A stretch of DNA of 64,000 bases, taken from NCBI GenBank assembly GCA_964633115.1, contig CAZWEO010000001.1, forward strand, positions 1 to 64,000, given 5' to 3'. A model generated the notes under the pieces. The model had not been told where the DNA came from. It saw nothing but the letters and a program-made list of their open reading frames with translations, and searched no databases. Numbering within the stretch: position 1 is the stretch's first letter; each line of letters opens with the position of its first letter. Below are positions 9,335 to 17,714 of this stretch, in pieces. Position numbers and translations under genes: made by a program. Source of the stretch: B30-G6 sp964633115. Its GTDB lineage: Bacteria > Desulfobacterota > Desulfobacteria > Desulfobacterales > B30-G6.

Positions 9335-10384
9335 ATGAACACTAATGCCTTAAAAAAACAAGCAGAATGGGCGGTCGACATCACCGCCGTTACAAACCTG
9401 ATTGCACAAACTCAGCAAATGAGTGGTGAAATCCCCTGGAGTCCAAAAGAAAAAACCGATCCATGGGATCATATTGAGGCTGCCATGGGTCTTTCCATTG
9501 GCGGTCATTTTGAGAAGGCCCAAAAAGCATTTCAATGGTTGGCGGACATGCAGTTAAATGACGGCAGCTGGTACTCTGCTTACCGCAATGCGATTCCTGA
9601 GGACCTTACCAGGGAAAGCAACATGTCCTCTTATCTCGCAGTGGGTCTATTGCACCATTACTTTATTACCGGTGATACCGATTTCCTAAAATCTCTGTGG
9701 GATCCCCTGTGCGGCGGCATCGACTTTGCTTTGAGCCTGCAAACACCCAACGGTGAAATCTATTGGGCCATCAGTCCTGAAAAACGAATTGATAAAATGG
9801 CGCTTCTTACTGGATGCAGCTCCATTTTCATGAGTCTCAAATGTGCCCTTTATGTTGCCAATGTTCTGGGATACTCCCGACCGGCCTGGCAAACGGCTTT
9901 ACTGAAACTGGGTAATGCTATCAAAAATAAAACCTATCTCTTCAATATGACCAAATCCCGTTTTTCTATGGATTGGTTTTACCCCATTCTTTCGGGCTGC
10001 ATTTCTGGTGCGCAGGCCCACAAACGCATTGAAGCTTACTGGGAAAAATATGTCCTCAGGGGACAAGGCGTACGCTGTGTATCGGATGAACCGTGGGTAA
10101 CCCTGGCGGAAACATCTGAGCTGGCCCTGGCATTGGCTGCAATAGAGAATGCAGATCTATCCGCAATTGTTTTCAATTGGATCAGTGACCGGAAGTTTGA
10201 TGACGGCACATATTGGTGCGGATATACTGTTCCTGATATCATTGTTTGGCCGGAAGAAAAAATTACCTGGAGCAATGCCGTTGTGTTGATGGCTGTCGAC
10301 GCCTTGTATCAATTAACGCCAGCCAGCCACTTATTTAGCCATCGGTTTTGGAAATCCATTCCTTTTATCCAGCTGCCTAAATGA
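9335..10384 (+). CDS. toroid-fold (prenyltransferase-like) protein of unknown function
   Basis: A 349-residue protein with repeated motifs typical of alpha/alpha toroid folds, such as FQWLADMQLNDGSW, FALSLQTPNGEIYW and RKFDDGTYWCGYT. Similar proteins are annotated as prenyltransferase/squalene-oxidase-repeat or six-hairpin glycosidase-like. No signal peptide is evident, so it is probably cytosolic. It overlaps the following acyltransferase by 4 bases (ATGA), implying a shared role, perhaps in making or modifying a glycan or lipid. The catalytic activity is not identifiable here. Confidence 0.7.
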   Translation: MNTNALKKQAEWAVDITAVTNLIAQTQQMSGEIPWSPKEKTDPWDHIEAAMGLSIGGHFEKAQKAFQWLADMQLNDGSWYSAYRNAIPEDLTRESNMSSYLAVGLLHHYFITGDTDFLKSLWDPLCGGIDFALSLQTPNGEIYWAISPEKRIDKMALLTGCSSIFMSLKCALYVANVLGYSRPAWQTALLKLGNAIKNKTYLFNMTKSRFSMDWFYPILSGCISGAQAHKRIEAYWEKYVLRGQGVRCVSDEPWVTLAETSELALALAAIENADLSAIVFNWISDRKFDDGTYWCGYTVPDIIVWPEEKITWSNAVVLMAVDALYQLTPASHLFSHRFWKSIPFIQLPK

Positions 10385-11100
10385 GAAAAGATCACAGACC
10401 CTACTACCTTAAAAGATTCTACACCCGACTGCAGCATCTATATGTAAAACGCCTCATCAAACCCCAATTATCCTCGCTCGGAGTTGGCTTCACCTTCATG
10501 AAACCCTGGCATGTTAAGATCTTTGGTGGTCCCATCCATATCGGTAACTATGCAACTCTGATTGCATCTTCGGACAACAAGGTCCGCCTTTCGGTTTGGT
10601 CTGATCACAAAACCAAGGGTCATATTCGTGTTGGTGACTATTGCATGATCTGTCCAGGCGTGCGCATTGGAGCGGCCGATAGTATTCACATCGGCGATAA
10701 TTGTATGCTCGCCAGCAATGCTTACATTACTGATTCGGATTGGCACGATATATACAACCGCATTGCTCTGGGCAAAACGAAATCGGTTCACATCGCTGAT
10801 AATGCTTGGGTAGGAGATGGTGCCGTTATTTGTAAAGGCGTTTCCATTGGCCAAAATAGTATTATCGGTGCGGGAGCCATTGTGGTAAAGGATATACCCC
10901 CCAACTGTATTGCCGCCGGCAATCCAGCTAAAGTTATCAGACACCTGGATCCGGATGAAAAAATGGTTACGCGGGCCCAATTTTTTGAAAACCCGGACAA
11001 ACTATTCAAAGATTTTGACAAGTTTGATCGTGTCATTTTAGGAAAAAATAGCTTGATGCATTGGTTAAGGCATGTGCTGATGCCCCGGGAAAACGAATAG
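10381..11100 (+). CDS. hexapeptide-repeat acyltransferase
   Basis: A 239-residue left-handed beta-helix protein. Hexapeptide-type repeats run from about residue 50 to 190, including IRVGDYCMICPGVRIGAADSI, IHIGDNCMLASNAYI and the closing GAGAIVVKDIPPNCIAAGNPAKVI typical of maltose/galactoside/LPS O-acetyltransferases. A conserved His after the loop (DSDWHDIYN) is the likely catalytic residue. It starts within the stop of the preceding toroid protein gene and presumably acts in the same envelope-glycan or lipid pathway. The acceptor is unknown. Confidence 0.85.
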   Translation: MRKDHRPYYLKRFYTRLQHLYVKRLIKPQLSSLGVGFTFMKPWHVKIFGGPIHIGNYATLIASSDNKVRLSVWSDHKTKGHIRVGDYCMICPGVRIGAADSIHIGDNCMLASNAYITDSDWHDIYNRIALGKTKSVHIADNAWVGDGAVICKGVSIGQNSIIGAGAIVVKDIPPNCIAAGNPAKVIRHLDPDEKMVTRAQFFENPDKLFKDFDKFDRVILGKNSLMHWLRHVLMPRENE

Positions 11101-11274
11101 CCATCAAATCTATCGATATTTACACAGTCACGATCTGTCTTCATCGGCCACCGCCTATTCCAACATGCTGTTTTAAGTCTAAATCTTCTTTACTTTACAA
11201 AAATACGGATTACTGTTAATTTTGTTGTCCAATATTCAAACATGGGTACTTTGCATTGCAAATAGGAGTTGAAA

Positions 11275-11724
11275 ATGGATTATATAAAAATTAGCTTTTG
11301 TAATGATATTGACGAACTCCATTCAAAAATGGATCGTTCGATTCAAGATGTTTTTGGCTCCCTAAATTCGGCATTTTCCATAGAAGAACGCACCTGGCGT
11401 CCACAAGTCGATATTTATGAAACGGAAGAAGAAATTATTTTGCGTGCCGAAGTTGCCGGTGTAGACAAGGAGGACCTAGCGGTCGAGGTTAGTCGCCGGG
11501 CCATTAAACTGACCGGAAAACGGTCAGAGCTTCCCCGCATCGATAATGCCACCTACAGACTGGCCGAAATTCAATACGGTAAATTCGAACGCGTTCTTTA
11601 CCTGCCGGTACCTATCGATACGGAAATAGTATCGGCAACCTACTGCAACGGTTTCCTTGAAATTCGATTGGTCAAACAGGTCACCGACAGAACTTACACT
11701 ATCCCCATATCAGAAGAATCTTAA
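11275..11724 (+). CDS. Hsp20/alpha-crystallin small heat-shock protein
   Basis: A 149-residue protein with an alpha-crystallin domain at about residues 40-140 (WRPQVDIYETEEEIILRAEV, then FERVLYLPVPID and GFLEIRL). Such proteins hold unfolding proteins for refolding. ATG at 11275 has AGGAG six bases upstream, better than the TTG two codons before. A 6-1-6 palindrome (TTTGCATTGCAAA, 11250-11262) lies immediately before the Shine-Dalgarno. The gene precedes lon by 54 bases, a natural proteostasis pairing. Confidence 0.93.
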   Translation: MDYIKISFCNDIDELHSKMDRSIQDVFGSLNSAFSIEERTWRPQVDIYETEEEIILRAEVAGVDKEDLAVEVSRRAIKLTGKRSELPRIDNATYRLAEIQYGKFERVLYLPVPIDTEIVSATYCNGFLEIRLVKQVTDRTYTIPISEES

Positions 11725-11778
11725 TTCATAACCATTCTGATTTTTTAATGAAACGGTTTTCCTTTCAGGAGAGTTGAA

Positions 11779-14124
11779 ATGGCTGATCAAAAATCAAATG
11801 TTGAATTTGACCTAAAAAGTCTTCCCCAATCATTACCGATTCTACCCTTATTCGATACGGTTCTGTTTCCAAAAATGGTTCTGCCCCTAGTGGTAATGCA
11901 AAAAGAATCCGTTAAACTCATAGACGAAGCCATGTCGAAGGACCGTATTATCGGCCTGTTGGTGTCTCGAACCCCTTCCGGTGAAGAAACGGCGGGAACA
12001 GAAGATCTTTATGATATCGGGTCCAGCGCTCTGATTCTAAAAATGGCCAAAACAGAAGATGAAAAATCCCAAATACTCGTTCAAGGACTGGGACGCTTTA
12101 AGACCACTGCATTTCTAAAGGACAAACCCTACTTAGTCGGTAGTATTCAACATATTCCTGAAAAGGAAACCAGAGATACTCAAACTGAAGCACTGATGAC
12201 CAATATAGTTCACCTATTCTCCAAAGTGGTCGAACTATCCCCGGTTTTGCCTCCCGAAATCAGTTCCATGGCAAAATCAATTGAAGAACCGGGCATATTG
12301 TCCAACATGGTGGCTTCCAGCATCAACGCATCTGTGGAAGAAAAACAAAAAGTATTAGAAATCGATAACGTTAAAAAGCGCCTTAAAGAAGTGACGCGTT
12401 TGGTCAACCACCAGCTGGAAATACTTGAGCTTGGCAATAAAATTCAGACACAGGTCAAAGGTGACATGGATAAAAGCCAAAAGGAATATTATCTTCGTCA
12501 ACAACTTAAGGCCATTAAAGAGGAATTGGGAGAAAAGGATGATTCCAATGTTGAGGCGGAAGAGTATCAGACCAAAATATTGGAAAAAGGCCTACCCGAA
12601 GAGGCTAAAAAGGAAGCTGAGCGGGAGCTTAGCCGCCTGGCCAAAATGCACCCCTCTTCGGCTGAATATACCGTGGCGTCTACTTACTTGGACTGGATGA
12701 CATCGCTGCCATGGCAAGCAAGCACCGAAGACAACCTGGATATTAAAACCGCCCGCAAAATTCTGGACGAAGATCATTTTGGCCTGGAGAAAGCCAAAAA
12801 CCGCATCATTGAGTATCTGGCCGTTCGTAAACTAAAGCCGGATTCAAAGGGACCCATCCTTTGCTTTGCCGGCCCTCCTGGTACAGGCAAAACTTCTTTG
12901 GGAAGCTCCATTGCCAGGGCGCTGGGGCGTAAGTTTATTCGACTCTCTTTGGGCGGTGTACGCGATGAAGCCGAAATCAGGGGACATCGCCGAACTTATA
13001 TTGGGGCCTTACCCGGGCGCATTATTCAGGGTATCCGCAGAGCCGGATCCAATAATCCCGTATTCATGCTGGATGAAATCGATAAGGTCGGCAGTGATTT
13101 CCGTGGCGATCCTTCCTCTGCTTTGCTGGAGGTACTCGATCCAGAGCAAAATTTTTCATTTTCAGATCACTACCTGGATGTCCCCTTTGATCTTTCCAGT
13201 GTGATGTTTATCACCACCGCTAACAGATTGGATACGATTCCACCGCCTTTACGGGATCGGATGGAAGTATTGCAACTCCTGGGATACACATTGGATGAAA
13301 AAATTAAAATTGCCAATCGCTACCTGATCCCACGTCAACGCAAAGCCCACGGCTTGAACGCCGAACAGATTTCGTTCACCACCGGCGCCGTAAAACGGAT
13401 TATCGCCGGATACACCCGCGAGGCTGGTTTGCGAAACCTGGAACGTGAAATTGCAACTGTCTGTCGGGGCATTGCCAGTCGGATTGCCGAGGGTAAAATA
13501 AAAACCGCCTCAGTGAAAGTTGTCAACATTTCTAAATTTCTCGGACCGATCAGGTTTACATCTGAAGTAAAATCTAGAATTTCAACACCGGGAATCGCCA
13601 TGGGATTGGCTTGGACCCCCACGGGAGGCGAGCTCCTTTTCATTGAGGCCACTAGTATGAAAGGTGGCAAGGGACTTACCTTAACCGGCCAGCTGGGTGA
13701 TGTCATGAAAGAATCGGCGGCCACGGCTTTAAGCTTTATTCGGGCCAATGCCAAAGCCTTGGGTGTTCCTGAAGATTTTTTCCAAACAAGAGACATCCAT
13801 ATTCATGTGCCTGCGGGCGCCATACCCAAAGACGGCCCGTCAGCCGGTGTCACGATGCTGACCGCCTTGACATCTTTGTTGACCAATAAGCGCATCCATA
13901 AAGACCTTGCCATGACAGGTGAAATCACACTTAGGGGGCAAGTGCTGCCAGTGGGTGGTATCAAGGAAAAAGTTCTGGCCGCACACAGGGCCGGTATCCG
14001 ACGACTCATATTACCACTAGCCAATGAAAAAGATTTGGATGATATCCCCAAAAAGGTCAAAAAAGAGATCCAGTTTCATCTAGTCGGTAAAATGAAAGAG
14101 GTCTTAACCCTGGCTTTGGACTAA
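11779..14124 (+). CDS. lon: Lon protease
   Basis: A 781-residue ATP-dependent protease. It shows the LON substrate-binding domain (about 15-210), a coiled-coil linker, an AAA+ domain with Walker A GPPGTGKT and Walker B PVFMLDEIDK, and a C-terminal Ser-Lys protease domain with the catalytic Ser in KDGPSAGVTM. Length and order match bacterial LonA. GGAGAG precedes the ATG. It follows hsp20 and could be cotranscribed. It degrades damaged and regulatory proteins in the cytoplasm. Confidence 0.97.
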   Translation: MADQKSNVEFDLKSLPQSLPILPLFDTVLFPKMVLPLVVMQKESVKLIDEAMSKDRIIGLLVSRTPSGEETAGTEDLYDIGSSALILKMAKTEDEKSQILVQGLGRFKTTAFLKDKPYLVGSIQHIPEKETRDTQTEALMTNIVHLFSKVVELSPVLPPEISSMAKSIEEPGILSNMVASSINASVEEKQKVLEIDNVKKRLKEVTRLVNHQLEILELGNKIQTQVKGDMDKSQKEYYLRQQLKAIKEELGEKDDSNVEAEEYQTKILEKGLPEEAKKEAERELSRLAKMHPSSAEYTVASTYLDWMTSLPWQASTEDNLDIKTARKILDEDHFGLEKAKNRIIEYLAVRKLKPDSKGPILCFAGPPGTGKTSLGSSIARALGRKFIRLSLGGVRDEAEIRGHRRTYIGALPGRIIQGIRRAGSNNPVFMLDEIDKVGSDFRGDPSSALLEVLDPEQNFSFSDHYLDVPFDLSSVMFITTANRLDTIPPPLRDRMEVLQLLGYTLDEKIKIANRYLIPRQRKAHGLNAEQISFTTGAVKRIIAGYTREAGLRNLEREIATVCRGIASRIAEGKIKTASVKVVNISKFLGPIRFTSEVKSRISTPGIAMGLAWTPTGGELLFIEATSMKGGKGLTLTGQLGDVMKESAATALSFIRANAKALGVPEDFFQTRDIHIHVPAGAIPKDGPSAGVTMLTALTSLLTNKRIHKDLAMTGEITLRGQVLPVGGIKEKVLAAHRAGIRRLILPLANEKDLDDIPKKVKKEIQFHLVGKMKEVLTLALD

Positions 14125-14130
14125 CCCTTC

Positions 14131-14898
14131 GTGCACAAGACAAAGAAATCTCAAGTCTGCAAGAACACACATTGCCATTTTTTGGTAATGTGCCTGGTTT
14201 TGGGATTTTTCATCAGTTGTGCCACACCGCCACCCGCACCGCCGCAAAAGCCCGGAAAGCCCAAACCATATCGGGTGGGCAAAACATGGTATCAGCCCGT
14301 ATCTGATGCCCGTGGCTTCAAGCAAAAAGGCATTGCCTCGTGGTATGGCAAGAAGTTTCACGGCAGAAAAACTTCCAGCGGCGAAACCTATAACATGTAC
14401 GCCATGACAGCGGCGCATAAAACGCTCCCGCTTGGGACCTATGTTCATGTCAAAAGCCTCGATAATGGCAGGGACGTCACGGTCAGAATCAATGATCGCG
14501 GACCGTTTGTACGGGGTCGTATCATTGATTTGTCTTTTTCAGCCGCCAAAAAGATGGATCTGATAACCACTGGCACTGCACGCGTAAAAATTGTCGCCTT
14601 GGAACCAGATAACCGCGAGAAAAAGGTCAAAAAATCTGCTCAAAAAAAACCAGTTGATTACCACAAAGGCAATTTTACTTTTCAAATCGGAGCCTTTAGT
14701 GACAAACAAAATGCCTACCGCTTAAAAGACAAACTGAACCAAACCTATAAGAATGCGCATGTATCTGAGTATGATAATGGCCAGGAAATTCTGTATCGCG
14801 TGCGGGTTGGCAAGGCAACATCATTAGCACAAGCCGTCGAATACGAAGAAACTCTTATTAAACATGGTTTTAAAGATGTCTTCATCGTCGCCGAATAA
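14131..14898 (+). CDS. rlpA: RlpA-type lipoprotein with SPOR domain
   Basis: A 255-residue lipoprotein. The N-terminal hydrophobic stretch ends in LGFFISC, a lipobox. A double-psi beta-barrel follows (GIASWYGKKFHGRKTSSGE...AAHKTLPLGT...INDRGPFVRGRIIDLS), then a C-terminal SPOR domain (about 185-255; FQIGAFSDKQNAYRLKDKL). RlpA proteins act at the septum on denuded peptidoglycan; SPOR targets them there, and in some species they are lytic transglycosylases. The GTG start 6 bases after lon lacks a clear Shine-Dalgarno, suggesting coupling to lon translation. Confidence 0.92.
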   Translation: MHKTKKSQVCKNTHCHFLVMCLVLGFFISCATPPPAPPQKPGKPKPYRVGKTWYQPVSDARGFKQKGIASWYGKKFHGRKTSSGETYNMYAMTAAHKTLPLGTYVHVKSLDNGRDVTVRINDRGPFVRGRIIDLSFSAAKKMDLITTGTARVKIVALEPDNREKKVKKSAQKKPVDYHKGNFTFQIGAFSDKQNAYRLKDKLNQTYKNAHVSEYDNGQEILYRVRVGKATSLAQAVEYEETLIKHGFKDVFIVAE

Positions 14899-14902
14899 AG
14901 CC

Positions 14903-15460
14903 ATGCAAAAGGTGGTCTTCATCGATAGAGACGGCGTGATCAATCAGGATTCGAGTGCCTATATCAAGAGCTGGTCTGAATTCAAATTCCTGCCGCGCAG
15001 TCTTGAGGCACTGCACAATCTAACCCAGCATCATTTTCGCTCTTATTTGATCACCAACCAATCGGCCGTCAATCGCAAACTCATAACTCCGGAAACACTC
15101 ACCCATATTCACAGCAATATGTTGGCAGGAATCATTGCCGCTGGCGGCCGGCTTGATGATATTTTTTTCTGTCCACATTTGCCCGATGAAGACTGTAATT
15201 GTCGCAAGCCCAAACCTGGACTCATACTTGCCGCCCAAAAAAAATATGATGTCCATCTGGCCGGGTCTTATATGATTGGCGACAGTGCCAAGGACATTGT
15301 CTGTGCCCGGCAAGCCGGCTGCGGTTTTACCCTTCTGGTAAAAACCGGAAATTACGCCACCGCGATTAAAGAGCTTAAAGGCGCCAACATCTTTCCCGAT
15401 TATATCGCCACCGATCTCTATGATGCTGTTAATTGGATCATTGCCCATGTGGAACGATAA
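14903..15460 (+). CDS. gmhB: HAD-IIIA phosphatase, GmhB-like
   Basis: A 185-residue HAD phosphatase. Motif I is FIDRDGVIN, motif II is TNQSA, and the Zn-binding Cys/His insert CPHLPDEDCNCRKPKPG and MIGDSAKDI follow. These identify D-glycero-D-manno-heptose-1,7-bisphosphate 7-phosphatase, which makes the LPS inner-core heptose precursor. ATG at 14903 places motif I near residue 7, as in the family; in-frame upstream starts lie inside rlpA. No other heptose genes are nearby, so histidinol-phosphatase-type activity cannot be excluded. Confidence 0.88.
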   Translation: MQKVVFIDRDGVINQDSSAYIKSWSEFKFLPRSLEALHNLTQHHFRSYLITNQSAVNRKLITPETLTHIHSNMLAGIIAAGGRLDDIFFCPHLPDEDCNCRKPKPGLILAAQKKYDVHLAGSYMIGDSAKDIVCARQAGCGFTLLVKTGNYATAIKELKGANIFPDYIATDLYDAVNWIIAHVER

Positions 15461-15496
15461 ATCCAAACCCGCTAGCTAGCATATCCCTTGACTTGC

Positions 15497-15525
15497 TTGA
15501 CAGTCCATTTCTATTAACTTATCTT
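15497..15525 (+). promoter_or_regulatory. sigma70-type promoter candidate
   Basis: TTGACA (15497-15502) and TATCTT (15520-15525) separated by 17 bases. It lies about 170 bases before the secreted hypothetical gene at 15697, leaving a fairly long untranslated leader. Confidence 0.5.
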
Positions 15526-15696
15526 ATAGTACCACCATGTGGGCATTTATTAGCTTGGGCAATTTACTGACTATACTATAGGGATTGTCGTATTAACGTT
15601 CCGATTCGAGCGAAAAGTATCCCACTTATTTTTTTTGAACGACATATCAGATAGAATCTAACAAGTTACTGTTTCCCAATTTTTGGTTTTGTAAAA

Positions 15697-16278
15697 ATGA
15701 AACAACCAGCATTGTTGATAATTCGAACCAATAGGATTTTGACTTCGGCACCTATGGCTAGATCCATAGGAATCGCTGTTTTCCTATTGCTTACCATTGC
15801 TGGCAACCTAAATGCCGGCGAATCCGTGGGATTGCCAACAAACGTCTGCTGGGGCGAATTCTGTGGTCCCGATCAACAAGATATTTGGGATCGATTTCAG
15901 GCTGCCGACAGTCTCTCGCAAGACCTGATTCCCAGGGTGTACTCAGGGATTTGTTATCACGACAGCCGTGGTTTAAATCCGCATGTACCTCAATTTGGCG
16001 GTATCTTGATCGACGAAGTAAATCAAAAGCTATTCTTTTACGGACGTTTCAGTTTCCATATTAAGACAAACCCTTATGATGGACTCGATGTCGATACAGC
16101 CAGAAGCGAATTCCTAAAAAGTTTTAAGCTGGCCTTATATGACAATTTTGCCTATGCCGAAGCCGCCGACTCTTTTGCGCCATTTCGTTACTGGTTTCGA
16201 CAAGAAATAGATAGCGAGGATCTATTAATGGTCGGTTTCTTCGGGTTTGACCATACGATCCTTTGCCACCTTGAATAG
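15697..16278 (+). CDS. hypothetical secreted protein
   Basis: I do not recognise this 193-residue protein. An ATG at 15754 (codon 20) would give a textbook signal peptide (MARSIGIAVFLLLTIAGNL, cleavage near NAG). Neither start has a clear Shine-Dalgarno. The mature part has four Cys residues in its N-terminal two-thirds or tail (NVCWGEFCGP, GICYHD, ILCHLE), suggesting disulfides in the periplasm. It stands alone between gmhB and a minus-strand DUF1178 gene. Confidence 0.6.
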   Translation: MKQPALLIIRTNRILTSAPMARSIGIAVFLLLTIAGNLNAGESVGLPTNVCWGEFCGPDQQDIWDRFQAADSLSQDLIPRVYSGICYHDSRGLNPHVPQFGGILIDEVNQKLFFYGRFSFHIKTNPYDGLDVDTARSEFLKSFKLALYDNFAYAEAADSFAPFRYWFRQEIDSEDLLMVGFFGFDHTILCHLE

Positions 16279-16302
16279 GTGAACATCTATGCTAGATTTG
16301 GA

Positions 16303-16731
16303 CTAGGAGCCTTCGGGCTCTGATTCGGCTGGTACGGCCACGGGGACTTTAAAGAAATGAATGCCTTCTTTGGTTAATACTTTCTCTTCTTCTTTGGTGC
16401 TGACGCCACGAATATTTCTGGGTTCAGTTACGCCATAATGCATCTTCAAGGCTTCCGTTGCAAATTCACATCCCACATTATCAAAGTTGTTATGCACATA
16501 ATCGATGATTTCACTATTCATCTTTTTGAGGTCGATCTGCTTGTCGAGCGGATTTGCAGACGTTTGCGACCCTTTAATCGCAAAAGTCGATGGCAGTTTG
16601 GTTATGGCCGTACTGTTACAGGATGGGCATGTAATCAAACCCTTCTTTTTCTGGGCATTATACGCCTTGCTGTCTTCAAACCAACCTTCGAAAACATGAC
16701 CCTTATCACATTGCAGGTCAAATGCTATCAT
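16303..16731 (-). CDS. DUF1178 family zinc-ribbon protein
   Basis: A 142-residue protein starting MIAFDLQCDKGHVFEGWF, with a second Cys pair in LITCPSCNS. These two pairs form the zinc ribbon of the DUF1178 family. The central region is low in recognisable motifs. The function of the family is unknown. The gene is convergent with the secreted hypothetical gene and divergent from the SH3 protein gene. Confidence 0.85.
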   Translation of the reverse strand: MIAFDLQCDKGHVFEGWFEDSKAYNAQKKKGLITCPSCNSTAITKLPSTFAIKGSQTSANPLDKQIDLKKMNSEIIDYVHNNFDNVGCEFATEALKMHYGVTEPRNIRGVSTKEEEKVLTKEGIHFFKVPVAVPAESEPEGS

Positions 16732-16950
16732 AACTCATTTCGTCCTTTATACGTGCTAATATCACCAAAATTCAATTCCGTAACATGTGAAATTATCATA
16801 TGTTTTGCTGGAATAAAAGAATTTATTGACAGATCATGCGGTTCAACACAAAATATGGCTGGTCTCAAACCTAAGATCAAAATTGGATGATGCAAGTCAG
16901 CTAAACACTATTAGGACGTCATCATCTACTCAATTTGGAGAAAAGGCATC

Positions 16951-17613
16951 ATGAAACATTTGACATCTGGCCTAGTCACTCTAGGCATAACCCTCACACT
17001 TCTGACCACCATGGTATATGCAGAAGACCGCTACGTGATCGATAACTTGCAGATCACCTTTCGGACTGGACCCGGCAATGATCGCAAAATAATTTCCCTC
17101 CTTAACAGCGATCAAATGGTGGAAACTATTGAGCCCAGAGGTGATTGGGTTATGGTTCGGCTTCAAAATGGCAAGGAAGGATGGGTATTGCAACGCTATT
17201 TAACCAAGGAAACTCCCTGCCGCACCCGGGTGATAACAGCAAACCAGTCCATCGATCAGCTTGAAAATAAGTTGGCTGCCGCCCAAAAAGCAACCCAACA
17301 GATAGTCGCTGATAAGGAAAAAATAAGCCAAGAATTGAAGCGAACTCAGCAAGAACTCAACAAAACAACCAAAGCCTATGCGATATTAAAAAAGGGCGCA
17401 GCCGGTTACCTAGAGCTAAAAGATCGACACCAGAAAGCAAATACGCGCCTCACCAATCAAACCCAAAAAGCAGATGAGTTAGATCTTGAACTTAATACCA
17501 TTCGCAAAAAAAAGTATGTCCGCTGGTTTCTGGGTGGTGCAGGGGTTCTGTTGCTCGGATTCATTTTGGGTTTCAACTCCAAGAAACAAAACCGTCGCTC
17601 ATCTTTGATGTAA
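16951..17613 (+). CDS. SH3-domain membrane protein (TIGR04211-like)
   Basis: 220 residues: a signal peptide (to about residue 24), a bacterial SH3 domain (about 27-90; FRTGPGNDRKIISLL...GWVLQRYL), a Lys/Gln-rich coiled coil (about 95-185) and a C-terminal membrane anchor (about 193-210; FLGGAGVLLLGFILGF) with a basic tail. This is the YgiM/TIGR04211 layout. It probably faces the periplasm and may bind the cell wall. It precedes nadB on the same strand with about 100 bases between. Confidence 0.85.
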   Translation: MKHLTSGLVTLGITLTLLTTMVYAEDRYVIDNLQITFRTGPGNDRKIISLLNSDQMVETIEPRGDWVMVRLQNGKEGWVLQRYLTKETPCRTRVITANQSIDQLENKLAAAQKATQQIVADKEKISQELKRTQQELNKTTKAYAILKKGAAGYLELKDRHQKANTRLTNQTQKADELDLELNTIRKKKYVRWFLGGAGVLLLGFILGFNSKKQNRRSSLM

Positions 17614-17714
17614 TACCAGTGGTTTGCAGACAAATTACAATGGTCCATTCAAACATCAGCCTGAAACATGGTTCAATCAAAGTACCTGCCAAAAATTATG
17701 CATAGAGATAGTCT

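Noticed and set aside
13335..13796. 153-codon ORF antisense to lon
   Set aside because: Shadow frame of lon with no support.
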